38,468 nt of DNA from Microbacterium sp. (lineage in GTDB: Bacteria > Actinomycetota > Actinomycetes > Actinomycetales > Microbacteriaceae): assembly GCF_011620665.1 (NCBI RefSeq), contig NZ_WOYQ01000037.1:1-38468 (forward strand), in the 5' to 3' direction. The notes below the pieces were generated by a model. That model was not told the DNA's origin. It did not search any database and saw only the letters and a program-made list of their open reading frames with translations. The position numbers and the translations under genes are program-made. Numbering within the stretch: position 1 is the stretch's first letter; every line of letters begins with the position of its first letter. Positions 1 to 8,321 of this stretch are shown piece by piece.

Positions 1-2
1 AG

Positions 3-128
3 GTCGCACAGCTCGCTCAGGTCCGCGCGCTGGCAGATCGGGTCGCGGTCGTCCCCCTGCTGCCGGAAGAGCCGACCGGCCCCGCGCGGCTATCCGCCTT
101 GACCCGCGGCATCCCTCAGCCCGCATAG
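3..128 (+). CDS. C-terminal end of an unidentified protein, possibly ArsA-like ATPase (partial)
   Basis: An open frame enters from the left edge and stops at TAG 126-128, giving 41 residues. The text runs VAQLAQVRALADRVAVVPLL, followed by an acidic Pro-Glu-Glu-Pro segment and a basic-hydrophobic tail. The codons have the GC-rich third positions expected of a real gene in this genome. The hydrophobic strand followed by a proline turn resembles the end of ArsA/GET3-type anion-transporting ATPases of actinobacteria, but 41 residues do not settle the family. It is convergent with the amidohydrolase operon, whose last stop is at 259. Confidence 0.4.
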   Translation, partial: VAQLAQVRALADRVAVVPLLPEEPTGPARLSALTRGIPQPA

Positions 129-258
129 GGCGGCGCAGGTCTCGATCGCGGCGGTGGTATCGGGTAGGCGGTGCGAACGCACCGAACGGCTCAAGACGGG
201 CGCGCCGATCCCGGAAGCGCTCCGTCGTGTGCAGCTCTTCTCTCGTCGATCACATCGA
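129..258. other. Convergent intergenic region with a weak hairpin
   Basis: This 130-bp gap separates two convergent genes. The only structure I see is a 6-bp stem at 169-184 (CGGTGC, loop GAAC, GCACCG), which has no T-tract on either side. It may be a weak bidirectional terminator. No gene is apparent. Confidence 0.35.
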
Positions 259-1512
259 TCAATGCTCGTGACCGAGTGAGCCCGGACCGGCTGACGCATT
301 CGTCGCCAGCGACTCGAGCTCGGGGTACGGGTCCGGAACAAATCGCGTACCGGAGGCCACGACGAGGAAAGGACGACGCAGGCATGTCAAATCGGCAGCA
401 GGGTCACCCGTGACGCCGATGAAGTCGGCAAAGGCGCCGGGCCGGAGCGCGCCGATCTGACCCGCGAGTCCGAAGGATTCGGCGGACACGACGGTGGCTG
501 CGTGAAGTACGTCTTCCACTGGCATGCCTAGGGCAGCCAGGGCCTCGAGCCCCGCCGCATATGCGAAGTGGGGAGCAAGATCGATACCCGCATCCGTGCC
601 GGTGACAATGCGAACTCCCCGCGCGCGCAGTTCCTGCACGATCATTGCGACGTGATCGACGAAGCCCCCCGCTCCGGCCTTGAGCATCTGCCAGGCCCGC
701 ACGTTCAGTGTCAAAGACACGTAGACGCCGCGGGCGGCGATCTCATCGGCGAGGGCCGCATCGAATCCCATCGAGCCGTCGGATGCGACGAATGTGCAGT
801 GTTCGAGTGCATCGATGCCTCCACGTACGGCATTCCGGATGCCTTCGATGCCGTGGGCATGCGCGACCGCCCTTTTCCCCAACCGGTGCGCATCGCTCAC
901 CGCGAGTGCCAGCTCCTCCTCGGAGTATTGTGCGAACCACGGGGCGCTGCCCTTGGTCATGAAGCCGCCGGTCGACATGATCTTGATCGAGTCGGCGCCG
1001 TGCTCGTGGTGCCTCCGCACCGCCTTACGCAATTCGTATGCGCCGTCCGCCTCGCCGCCCATGAACCAGCAGTGACCTCCGGTCGGGGTGAGCGGCGCGC
1101 CCGAGGCGATCAGGCGCGGGCCACGCGCATCACCGCGCAGTATCGCATCGCGGACCACGACGTCGAGGTAGCTGCGCGCACCGAGATCTCGCGCCGTCGT
1201 CACCCCGGCGCTCAGCAGCTCGCGCGCACTGCGAAGCATGAGAACCAACTGGTCCGAATCGGTCTCTGACATCATCCGCTGGACGGGGTTCGGCCCGCCG
1301 TCGAAGCCGAGGTGTACATGCGTGTCGACCAGACCGGGCATGAGAGTGCCGTCGAAGCGCGTGGGCGCAATGTCCTTGAAAGTTGCAGGGAGATCCGCGG
1401 TTGGCCCGACCCACTCGATGAGCCCTTCGTCGTTGACCACGACACTGCCATCCCCGATCGTGCCAGTATCCGTATGGGTCCGTACCCGATCGGCGGAGTA
1501 GATCGTCGTCAT
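259..1512 (-). CDS. Metal-dependent amidohydrolase (imidazolonepropionase/Xaa-Pro dipeptidase-like), paralog 1
   Basis: This 417-residue amidohydrolase-superfamily enzyme is predicted to hydrolyse an amide or peptide-like bond at a binuclear metal centre in the cytoplasm. All superfamily ligands are visible: H65 and H67 in HVH, a probably carboxylated K177 (SIKIMSTGG), H218/H220 (AHAHG), H238 (EHC) and D307 (TGTDAG). The N- and C-terminal ends form the usual small beta-sandwich around the TIM barrel. Length is normal for the subgroup of prolidase-like, imidazolonepropionase-related hydrolases. Its ATG overlaps the stop of the upstream paralog in ATGA (1509-1512), so translation is probably coupled. 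It is the last gene of the transporter operon. The exact substrate cannot be read from sequence. Confidence 0.88.
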   Translation of the reverse strand: MTTIYSADRVRTHTDTGTIGDGSVVVNDEGLIEWVGPTADLPATFKDIAPTRFDGTLMPGLVDTHVHLGFDGGPNPVQRMMSETDSDQLVLMLRSARELLSAGVTTARDLGARSYLDVVVRDAILRGDARGPRLIASGAPLTPTGGHCWFMGGEADGAYELRKAVRRHHEHGADSIKIMSTGGFMTKGSAPWFAQYSEEELALAVSDAHRLGKRAVAHAHGIEGIRNAVRGGIDALEHCTFVASDGSMGFDAALADEIAARGVYVSLTLNVRAWQMLKAGAGGFVDHVAMIVQELRARGVRIVTGTDAGIDLAPHFAYAAGLEALAALGMPVEDVLHAATVVSAESFGLAGQIGALRPGAFADFIGVTGDPAADLTCLRRPFLVVASGTRFVPDPYPELESLATNASAGPGSLGHEH

Positions 1513-2759
1513 GGCATCGTTCCTTCAAGCTTCGAGAGCATCAGTTCGGTATATGCACGATCGGGGGCGGCGACATCCACCGGATCAGGGATGAATGCGC
1601 TACCCCGCGCCATCACGAACCTCAGGTCTCGCAGCGCGGAGATATCGGTCAGGGGATCACCGCTGACCGCGATGAGATCAGCGGATGCTCCCGCAGCCAA
1701 CTCCCCGGCGACGCCTTCCAGCCCAAGCGCGGCTGCGGCGCGCGAGGTGGCTCCGACGAGTACTTGCTCCTCCGGGATGCCGAGAAGCACCGAAGTCTCG
1801 AGGCCGCCGGCGAAGTTGCCATGTGGAACTCCGTCGATTCCGGAGTCGTTGCCGGCGATCAGTTTGACCCCTCGCTCGTACATGAGCTTCACGGGCGGTC
1901 GGAAGTCCGGGTTGTGGCGCATCATCGCCGGCAGGTTCCACGTCGTCGTGGCGCAGACGAAGATGCCGCGCGCGACGATCTCGTCGATGACCGCAAGATC
2001 CGGGGCGACGACCGCGCCATCCGCGATGAACGTGCAGTGTTCGATCGTATCGACGCCGGCGGCCACAGCGCGCTGGATGCCTTCCACCCCGTGCGCGTGC
2101 GCGGCGACTTTCTTCCCCAGGCGGTGGGCCTCCTCGACGATCGCCGAGATCTCTTCGACGGAGAACTGCGCGAACCACGGCGCGCTCTTGGCCGTCATGA
2201 ACCCGCCGGTGGCGTTGACCTTGATGAGATCGACGCCATCCTTGTGGTGTGAGCGAACCAGCTTGCGCAGCTCATCGGGAGAGTCGGCGCGGGCGTGGTT
2301 CTGCCAGGTGTGTCCGCCGGTCGTGGTGAGCTGAGCGCCCGCGACGAGGATGCGCGGTCCTCGCACGAGGCCTTCTTCGACGGCATCGCGCACCTCGATA
2401 CTCAAGTTGTCCCGCGCTCCGAGGTCTCGCGCGGTCGTGACGCCGACGCTGAGCAGCTCGCGCGCGGACGCAATCATGACCGCGACGAGGTTCGGAGCCG
2501 ACCGAGCGAAAGATCGAGCTTTGGTGCCGTCCCGTCCGTCATACGACAGATGCGCATGCGATTCGATCAGCCCGGGCAGGATGGTGGCTCCCGGGAAATG
2601 GCGTGCCGGGGTGGCGGTGTACTCGGCGGGCAAGTCGACCGCGGCCCCGACCCATGCGATCTCTCCCTCAGACACGACGACCGCTCCGTCGACGATTGTC
2701 GACCCCGGCATACCGCGCCAGACTGCGTCGGCAGTGTAGACGTGTGCGTCCTGTCTCAT
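1509..2759 (-). CDS. Metal-dependent amidohydrolase, paralog 2
   Basis: This 416-residue amidohydrolase is clearly paralogous to the next gene. They share near-identical blocks such as ARELL-S-GVTTARDLGAR and TGGFMT-SAPWFAQ. Metal ligands are H68 and H70 (HAH), K180 (LIKVNATGG), H221/H223 (AHAHG), H241 (EHC) and D305 (GNDSG). There is no signal peptide, so it acts inside the cell, presumably on a substrate brought in by the peptide-type ABC transporter encoded just upstream. The start overlaps the stop of the ATPase gene in ATGA (2756-2759). The two paralogs differ most after the barrel's sixth strand, in the segment likely to shape the substrate pocket. Confidence 0.88.
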   Translation of the reverse strand: MRQDAHVYTADAVWRGMPGSTIVDGAVVVSEGEIAWVGAAVDLPAEYTATPARHFPGATILPGLIESHAHLSYDGRDGTKARSFARSAPNLVAVMIASARELLSVGVTTARDLGARDNLSIEVRDAVEEGLVRGPRILVAGAQLTTTGGHTWQNHARADSPDELRKLVRSHHKDGVDLIKVNATGGFMTAKSAPWFAQFSVEEISAIVEEAHRLGKKVAAHAHGVEGIQRAVAAGVDTIEHCTFIADGAVVAPDLAVIDEIVARGIFVCATTTWNLPAMMRHNPDFRPPVKLMYERGVKLIAGNDSGIDGVPHGNFAGGLETSVLLGIPEEQVLVGATSRAAAALGLEGVAGELAAGASADLIAVSGDPLTDISALRDLRFVMARGSAFIPDPVDVAAPDRAYTELMLSKLEGTMP

Positions 2760-4375
2760 GCGACCAGATCCCTTCCAGGAATCGCCGCGAGCAACTCGCG
2801 GGTGTAATCGTCAGCGGGCGTGGTGAATACCTGCTCGACGTCGCCGACCTCACGGACGACGCCGAACTTCATCACCGCCACGCGATGCGAGAGTTGCCGT
2901 ACGACGGCGAGGTCGTGCGAGATGAACAGAATCGTCACTCCCAGGTCGTGCTGCAGCTCGGTGAGCAACTGCAGCACTTGGGCCTGCACCGAGACATCGA
3001 GGGCGCTGGTGGGCTCGTCGCACACCAGCAGGTCGGGCGAGAGGGCCAGTGCACGGGCGATGGCCACCCGCTGGCGCATACCACCCGAGAGCTCTTCGGC
3101 CCGCTTCCGTGCCGTCTCCGCGGGAAGCGAGACTCGATCAAGCAGCTCGAGTACGCGCGCCCGCTGTTCGCGCTTCGACCCGACGCGGAACGCCCTCAGA
3201 GGTTCCTCGATGATTGCGGACACGGTGTAGCGGGGGTCAAGAGATGCATAGGGGTTCTGGTACACGACCTGCATGCGCCGTCGCAGTGCACGGAGCCCGG
3301 CAGGTCTCAGCGTCGACATCGGGGTGCCGTCGATGAATACCTCACCCGAGGTCTGCCTCTCGAGTTGCAGCACGATGCGCGCCAGCGTCGATTTGCCCGA
3401 ACCGGACTCGCCGACAAGGCCGAGCGTCTCCCCGCGCCGAATGTCCAAGGTCACGTCGTCGACCGCAGTCAGCGCTCCACCACCGGGAAGCGGGAACTGC
3501 TTCGTCACGCGTTCCAGGCGGACGACGCGATTGTCCGCGGCCCCGGCCGTGCGCAGCGTTGGTGCTTCGCGCACGGATGGGGTCGCGAGGCTCGGCGCAG
3601 CCGCCAGCAGCTTCTGGGTGTATGGATGCTGGGGATTCGCCATGATTTCGGTGGACGGCCCCTCCTCGACGATCTCCCCCTTGCACATCACGATGACGCG
3701 CTGTGCTCTGTCTGCGGCGACGGCGAGGTTGTGGGTGATGAGCAGCATGGCCGTGCTGTGCACCGCGATCATCTCGTCGATGTGATCAAGGATCTGCCGC
3801 TGCACCGTCACGTCCAGCGCGCTCGTGGGTTCGTCGGCGATCACGAAGCGAGGTGTGCAGGCGAGTGCCATTCCGATGAGCACGCGCTGCCGCATGCCTC
3901 CGGACAGCTGGTGGGGATACTGCTGGGCGCGCTGCTCGGGATCGCTCAGCCCTGCTTCCTGGAGGATGCGTACCGCTTCGCGCGCGGCGGCCGCCTTCGG
4001 CAGCCCCCGGTGTATCCGAAGCGGCTCCGCGACTTGGGGGCCGATCTTCGTCACGGGGTTGAGCGAGACCGTCGGGTCCTGCGGGACGAGCCCGATGGCA
4101 TCTCCGCGCAGCCCGCGCCAGGCCCGGTCGCCGAAGCGGGAGACATCCATGTCGTCGAACGTCACAGTGCCGGCCGTGATGGATCCGTTGTGCGCGAGCA
4201 TGCCGATGAGCGCCTGGGCGACGGTGGTCTTGCCCGACCCGGACTCCCCGACGATGGCGACGACCTCGCCGGGGGCGATGTCGAACGAGACACCGTGCAC
4301 AGCCTCTCGCGTGATACCGCGCGAGGTGTACGAGATCCGAAGCCCCCGTACGCTGACCAGCGGTTGCGTGGTCAC
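2756..4375 (-). CDS. Fused double ATP-binding protein of a peptide-type ABC importer (DppD-DppF fusion)
   Basis: This 539-residue protein has two complete nucleotide-binding domains in tandem. The first has Walker A GESGSGKTT near residue 45, the signature LSGGMRQRV and Walker B ending VIADEPTSALD. The second repeats these as GESGSGKST, LSGGMRQRV and LLVCDEPTSALD. Separate OppD- and OppF-like subunits are commoner, but fused forms are widespread in actinobacteria. The start is GTG at 4375: the upstream in-frame stretch overlaps the permease gene and encodes Arg/Pro-rich nonsense, while the GTG sits in a GTGA overlap with the permease stop. The protein should energise import by the two neighbouring permeases. 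Confidence 0.93.
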   Translation of the reverse strand: MTTQPLVSVRGLRISYTSRGITREAVHGVSFDIAPGEVVAIVGESGSGKTTVAQALIGMLAHNGSITAGTVTFDDMDVSRFGDRAWRGLRGDAIGLVPQDPTVSLNPVTKIGPQVAEPLRIHRGLPKAAAAREAVRILQEAGLSDPEQRAQQYPHQLSGGMRQRVLIGMALACTPRFVIADEPTSALDVTVQRQILDHIDEMIAVHSTAMLLITHNLAVAADRAQRVIVMCKGEIVEEGPSTEIMANPQHPYTQKLLAAAPSLATPSVREAPTLRTAGAADNRVVRLERVTKQFPLPGGGALTAVDDVTLDIRRGETLGLVGESGSGKSTLARIVLQLERQTSGEVFIDGTPMSTLRPAGLRALRRRMQVVYQNPYASLDPRYTVSAIIEEPLRAFRVGSKREQRARVLELLDRVSLPAETARKRAEELSGGMRQRVAIARALALSPDLLVCDEPTSALDVSVQAQVLQLLTELQHDLGVTILFISHDLAVVRQLSHRVAVMKFGVVREVGDVEQVFTTPADDYTRELLAAIPGRDLVA

Positions 4376-5277
4376 TGGCGGCCGCCCTTCTCCAGGGCTC
4401 GTGCCACCCGGTTCGTCGCGAGCACGAGCAGGGTGATGATGAGGCCCGGGAAGGTGACCAACCACCAGGCAGTGGCGATGAAGTCCCGCCCTTCGGAGAC
4501 GAGACGCCCCCACTCGGGTGTGGGGGCGGGCGCGCCGTAGCCGAGGAAGCTCAGCGCAGACACCGCCAGCACCGCGGTCCCGAACTCCAGCGCGGCGACG
4601 GCGACCACGGATCCTGCCGAGTTCGGCAGCACGTGCCGGAACAGGATCGTCCACCATCGGCAACCGGCCGCTTTCGCCGCCTCGACATAGAGCGATGTGC
4701 GCACCCTCAAGACGTCCGCGCGCATGAGTCGCGCGAAGTTGGCGACGCTCGCCAGCCCCACGGCGATCGCGACGTTCACGAGGCCGTATCCCAGGATCGT
4801 GATGAGCGCCATCGAGAGCAGCAGAGCAGGGATGGCGAGGACGACGTCGACGACCCGCATGAGCACGTCGTCGACCCAGCCACCGAAGAAACCGGCCGCG
4901 AGACCGAGGAGCGATCCCACGATGAGAGCGACGCCGACTGCGATGAGGATCGCCTGGATGGAGTAGACGGCCCCGTTCACGACGCGTGAATACATGTCAC
5001 GCCCAAGCGGGTCCGTTCCGAAGGGGTGCGCGGCCGACGGGGGTAGGAGGCGATCGGAGACAGCCCCGGTCAGCGGATTCACGGAGGTGAACATCTGGGG
5101 AAGGACCACCCAGGCGCTGACGATGAGCAGAAAGGCGATGGCGACAAGAAGTCCGGGCTGGTGACCCGCCCAGGCGAGCGCGCGCCGGGATGCGGAGGGG
5201 TCTTTGGGCTTGGCTTCGCGCTCGACCACGGGACTGCGCAAAGCGATCGGGTCCGGGCCGATCAGAGTGCTGGTCAT
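4372..5277 (-). CDS. ABC importer permease, DppC/OppC type
   Basis: This 301-residue membrane protein of the BPD_transp_1 family has an N-terminal OppC-like segment with one membrane span (around AWAGHQPGLLVAIAFLLIV) followed by five more spans. A conserved cytoplasmic EAA-type loop (YVEAAKAAGCRWW) contacts the ATPase. The start at 5277 (MTSTLIG) was chosen because it lies one base after the stop of the upstream permease. The longer frame would add 28 low-quality residues inside that gene. It should pair with the DppB-like subunit to form the translocation channel. Confidence 0.92.
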   Translation of the reverse strand: MTSTLIGPDPIALRSPVVEREAKPKDPSASRRALAWAGHQPGLLVAIAFLLIVSAWVVLPQMFTSVNPLTGAVSDRLLPPSAAHPFGTDPLGRDMYSRVVNGAVYSIQAILIAVGVALIVGSLLGLAAGFFGGWVDDVLMRVVDVVLAIPALLLSMALITILGYGLVNVAIAVGLASVANFARLMRADVLRVRTSLYVEAAKAAGCRWWTILFRHVLPNSAGSVVAVAALEFGTAVLAVSALSFLGYGAPAPTPEWGRLVSEGRDFIATAWWLVTFPGLIITLLVLATNRVARALEKGGRQ

Positions 5278-5278
5278 G

Positions 5279-6259
5279 TCAGGCCGCCTTGGTGTGGAGC
5301 TTGCGGGTCGGATGGAGGTTCTGCCGGATGCGCGGGTCGAGCAGGGGATAGAGCAGGTCAACGACCAGGGTTGCGATTACGAAGACGATGGCGGAGAACA
5401 CCACAACGCCCATCACCACGGGGATGTCCTGCGCGTTGACCGCATCGACCGTCATGCGCCCGAAGCCCTGCCTGCCGAAAACGGTCTCGATGACGACCGC
5501 TCCGCTGAGCAACGCGCCGAAGATCATGCCGACGATTGTCAGCACCGGCAGCAAGGCGTTGCGTACGGCATGTCGCAGCATTGCGCGCAGGCGTGAGGCC
5601 CCTTTCGCGCGGGCGGTGTCGATGAACGGCTCCATCATCACTGTGCGCAGGCTCTTGCCGAAGACTTGAGCGATCATCGCCGACACCGGGATCGCCAACG
5701 CAACCGCGGGGAGAATCGTCGAGGGGAATCCGTCATTGCCGAAAGCAGGTAACAGTCGAAGAGCGAACGAGAACAGTTGGATCAGCAGCAGCGCCGACCA
5801 GAACGTCGGGACGCTCGCTCCGACGGAGGGCAGTGAGTAGAGGAACTGGCGCAACGGACCGAAACGCGAGTACGTCGCGCAGAAGCCGAGGAGTACCCCG
5901 GCGACGACGGCGATACCGAGACCCAGCAGAGCGATCGCGACGGTCGACGGCAATGCTTCTCCGAGCATCTGCGTCACCGGCAGGCCGGTCTGGTAGGACG
6001 TTCCCCAGTCGCCCATCGTGGTCTCGAAGAGCCGAGTGAAGTACTGCACCAGGACGGGCTGGTCGAGTCCCATCTCGGCACGCAGTGCCGCGAGCTGCTG
6101 GACGCTTGCCGCCGATCCTGCCTCGCCTTGCAGGCCGCCGCTCGCAATCAGCTCGGCCGGATCTGACGGCATCAGATACAGAATGATGAAGGCGAGCGTG
6201 AATGCTGCCCAGACCACAACGAGCGCCTGACCGACTCGCCCGGCAAGGTATCTGATCAC
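5279..6259 (-). CDS. ABC importer permease, DppB/OppB type
   Basis: This 326-residue membrane permease begins with the family-typical MIRYLAGRVGQALVVVWAAF and has the large periplasmic-side loop (LDQPVLVQYFTRL...GDWGTSY) that characterises DppB. The EAA loop is IDTARAKGASRLR. The start codon is GTG at 6259, preceded by a strong GAGGAGG ribosome-binding site on the minus strand. It lies 75 bp after the binding-protein gene, across a strong hairpin (6297-6329), and one base before the DppC start. Confidence 0.93.
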   Translation of the reverse strand: MIRYLAGRVGQALVVVWAAFTLAFIILYLMPSDPAELIASGGLQGEAGSAASVQQLAALRAEMGLDQPVLVQYFTRLFETTMGDWGTSYQTGLPVTQMLGEALPSTVAIALLGLGIAVVAGVLLGFCATYSRFGPLRQFLYSLPSVGASVPTFWSALLLIQLFSFALRLLPAFGNDGFPSTILPAVALAIPVSAMIAQVFGKSLRTVMMEPFIDTARAKGASRLRAMLRHAVRNALLPVLTIVGMIFGALLSGAVVIETVFGRQGFGRMTVDAVNAQDIPVVMGVVVFSAIVFVIATLVVDLLYPLLDPRIRQNLHPTRKLHTKAA

Positions 6260-6296
6260 GGGGTCCTCCTCTCGTGTGCTGCCGGCGGGTGAGGAA

Positions 6297-6329
6297 TGCG
6301 GGGCGACGGAGGTATCCGGCCGCCCCGCA
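6297..6329 (-). promoter_or_regulatory. Intercistronic hairpin between binding protein and permease genes
   Basis: TGCGGGGCG (6297-6305) pairs perfectly with CGCCCCGCA (6321-6329). Inside it CGGA (6307-6310) pairs with TCCG (6315-6318) around a GGTA loop, giving about 13 base pairs. No T-tract follows in the direction of transcription. Known parallels are stem-loops that protect abundant binding-protein mRNA from decay or partly terminate transcription before the permease genes. That role here is inferred. Confidence 0.6.
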
Positions 6330-6334
6330 CTCCC

Positions 6335-7960
6335 TCAGGGGGTGATCCACGTGTCGTAGAGGTTGAGGCGGGTCGACGCGTCGAATTGGAAGTCGTTGAC
6401 ACCGTCGCGCACTCCGTAGGCCGCGGCGAGAGCGTGTAGCGGAACGACGTAGGCGTTCTCGAGCACGCGCTGCTGGACTTCTCCTGCGACCTCGGCCCGT
6501 GCGTCGGGATCAGGCTCGGCCGCCTGGGCCTCGAGCATTGCCTGCAGTTCGTCGTCCGCCAAGCCATACCAGTTCGCGCCCGTGTTGGTCAGCACCGATC
6601 GCAGCACGTCGATGTCGGCGCGGGTCAGGTTCCCCACCGTCGCGTCGAACGCGCCGTCTTGCAGCGCGGTGAGGAAGTCCGCGGTGGCGACCTGTGAAAT
6701 GTTCAGCCGGATGCCGATCTCGGCATACTGCTGCTGGAGCAGCTCGACCACCGGTCCATCGAAGAAGTAGGGGAAGTCGAATTCGAGCGCGACGCCATCC
6801 TTCTCGCGGATCCCGTCGCTGCCCTCGACCCAGCCGGCGTTCTCGAGCAGCGCGGCTGCACCGTCGGGGTCGTATGTCAGGTAGTCGGTGAAGTCCGCCG
6901 ACCCGGGAGTGGTGTCCGTGAGCACACCTCGTGTCGCAGCTCCTGTCGGGCCGAGAACGGTGAGGATGTCGTCGCGGTTGACGCCGATCATCATCGCCTG
7001 GCGCACTGAGGGGTCGGAGGCGAGGGCGCCAGTCAGGTTGAACATGACCGAGACGGCGAAGCCGGGGTTGGCGCGCGTCACGAGGCTGAAGCCGTTACCG
7101 GAGACGGATGCTTCATCCTGCTGCTGCACATTGTCCATGGCGTCGATCTGACCGGAGAGCAGTGCGCCGGTCCGTACTCCGTTCTCCGGCAGCACCTGGA
7201 AGGTGATCGTGTCGAGGTACGCGTCGCCGGAGTGTGCGGCCGCGCCGGGCGCCCAGTCGTACCCCGCACGCTTCTCGAGGACGGTCGAGTCATTGGCGGT
7301 GTAGCTCCTCAGCACGAACGGGCCGGTGCCGACGATGCCGGCGGCGCACCGCTCCTCAGCCGTCATCTTGGCCGTCGCGGTCGAGACCATGCCCAAAGCG
7401 ATGTTCGCCGTCGCCTCGAGGAACTGGGCATTGGGTTGCGCGAAGGAGATCTCGACGGTCTTGTCATCGATCACGGTCGCTGCGTCCAGGCCGGCGAGGT
7501 AAGGGCCCGCGACGGGTGCCTGGGCGCCCAGCGCGACGATGCCGTCGATGTTCTCCTTGACCACCTGGGCGGTGAATTCGGTCCCGTCACTGAAGGTGAC
7601 GCCGTCGCGCAGGGTGAAGGTGAACACGGTGCTGTCGTCGTTGATATCCCACGACTCGGCCAGCCATGGACCGATCTCACCGGTGTCGGGGTCCTGCTCC
7701 GTGAGCGAGTCGGTCAGCTGACGCGTGATGCTCAGCGAGGCGTTCGTGCCGATCTGCTGGTTGTCGATGCACGTCGGGTCGAGATAGGTGCCGATTGTGA
7801 GATCGCCGCCGGCAGTCGGGTCACCGACAGCCGCTTGCGTGTCGCCCGTCGCGTCACCGGCGCAACCGGCAAGTGCGAGCGTGGCCGCCAGTGCCGCTCC
7901 TGCGACAGTTGTGAGTCTGTGTGGCCAGATACCTCGGCGTGACGCGGGGCTGTGCTTCAT
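6335..7960 (-). CDS. Peptide-type ABC transporter substrate-binding lipoprotein (SBP_bac_5)
   Basis: This 541-residue extracellular solute-binding protein has a twin-arginine-poor lipoprotein signal: a charged start, a hydrophobic stretch and the lipobox LAGC near residue 33, so it should be lipid-anchored outside the membrane. The mature part has the cluster-C fold typical of dipeptide/oligopeptide/nickel binding proteins, including the conserved early LTDSLTEQDPDTGEIGPWLA block and ESWDINDDSTVFTFTLRDGV. The start at 7960 has GGAGG seven bases upstream. It is the first gene of the operon, as expected for the protein needed in excess. The fold does not specify the ligand. Confidence 0.93.
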   Translation of the reverse strand: MKHSPASRRGIWPHRLTTVAGAALAATLALAGCAGDATGDTQAAVGDPTAGGDLTIGTYLDPTCIDNQQIGTNASLSITRQLTDSLTEQDPDTGEIGPWLAESWDINDDSTVFTFTLRDGVTFSDGTEFTAQVVKENIDGIVALGAQAPVAGPYLAGLDAATVIDDKTVEISFAQPNAQFLEATANIALGMVSTATAKMTAEERCAAGIVGTGPFVLRSYTANDSTVLEKRAGYDWAPGAAAHSGDAYLDTITFQVLPENGVRTGALLSGQIDAMDNVQQQDEASVSGNGFSLVTRANPGFAVSVMFNLTGALASDPSVRQAMMIGVNRDDILTVLGPTGAATRGVLTDTTPGSADFTDYLTYDPDGAAALLENAGWVEGSDGIREKDGVALEFDFPYFFDGPVVELLQQQYAEIGIRLNISQVATADFLTALQDGAFDATVGNLTRADIDVLRSVLTNTGANWYGLADDELQAMLEAQAAEPDPDARAEVAGEVQQRVLENAYVVPLHALAAAYGVRDGVNDFQFDASTRLNLYDTWITP

Positions 7961-8039
7961 GACTACTCCTCCGGGTGCGGGATGAGCCAGAGCGACACGG
8001 CACGATGCAGGATGCGATCATGTCGGGGGCCGCTCGCCT

Positions 8040-8052
8040 CAACAGTGTGTTT
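8040..8052. promoter_or_regulatory. Operator candidate O1 (CAACA-GTG-TGTTT)
   Basis: An imperfect inverted repeat CAACA-N3-TGTTT. Its first 12 bases, CAACAGTGTGTT, are identical to the second site at 8266. On the minus strand it overlaps the -10 box and predicted start point of the transporter operon, which would suit a repressor. The likely binder is the adjacent YheO/DauR-type regulator (inference). Confidence 0.5.
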
Positions 8053-8078
8053 AAGCTAACTCGGGAAAGCTTCAACAA
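8049..8078 (-). promoter_or_regulatory. Promoter candidate for the transporter operon
   Basis: On the minus strand TTGTTG (8073-8078) and TTAAAC (8049-8054) are separated by 18 bp, an acceptable sigma-A-like pair. It lies about 90 bp before the binding-protein start and its -10 overlaps operator O1. Confidence 0.4.
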
Positions 8079-8265
8079 ACTCACTAAGCATGATCTTTTA
8101 CAAGCCGGTTACAAGTCAGCAACACGTTGTGGATGCGACCGGCAGCCCTCGTATGAGTCGCGAGGGGCTCGGGTTTATCTCTTGAACGGGGGTTTTGTGC
8201 CCTGGGCGCCGCTCTGGCGGCTCTGTTCGGGCGAGCCTTGGTGGTGGCGGAGTGGCGAAAATATG

Positions 8266-8278
8266 CAACAGTGTGTTG
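8266..8278. promoter_or_regulatory. Operator candidate O2 (CAACA-GTG-TGTTG)
   Basis: A perfect 5-bp inverted repeat around GTG. It lies 44 bp before the regulator gene, directly downstream of a weak -10-like ATATGC (8261-8266) that sits 17 bp from TTGGTG (8238-8243). The placement relative to the start point mirrors O1 on the other strand, which suggests autoregulation. Confidence 0.5.
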
Positions 8279-8321
8279 AGATACATCGATACCCATCATC
8301 CTCAATTCCTGGAGAGACGCC

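Larger units (their letters stand above)
7961..8321. promoter_or_regulatory. Divergent promoter region of the catabolic divergon
   Basis: This 361-bp region separates the minus-strand transporter operon from the plus-strand regulator. The centre (about 8041-8110) is much richer in A+T than its surroundings, as expected for promoters. It contains no convincing gene. The two operator candidates and one promoter are listed separately. Confidence 0.7.

Noticed and set aside
4376-4663. 96-residue extension of the double ATPase
   Set aside because: It overlaps the permease gene out of frame and is Arg/Pro/His-rich; the GTG at 4375 in a GTGA overlap gives a normal start.
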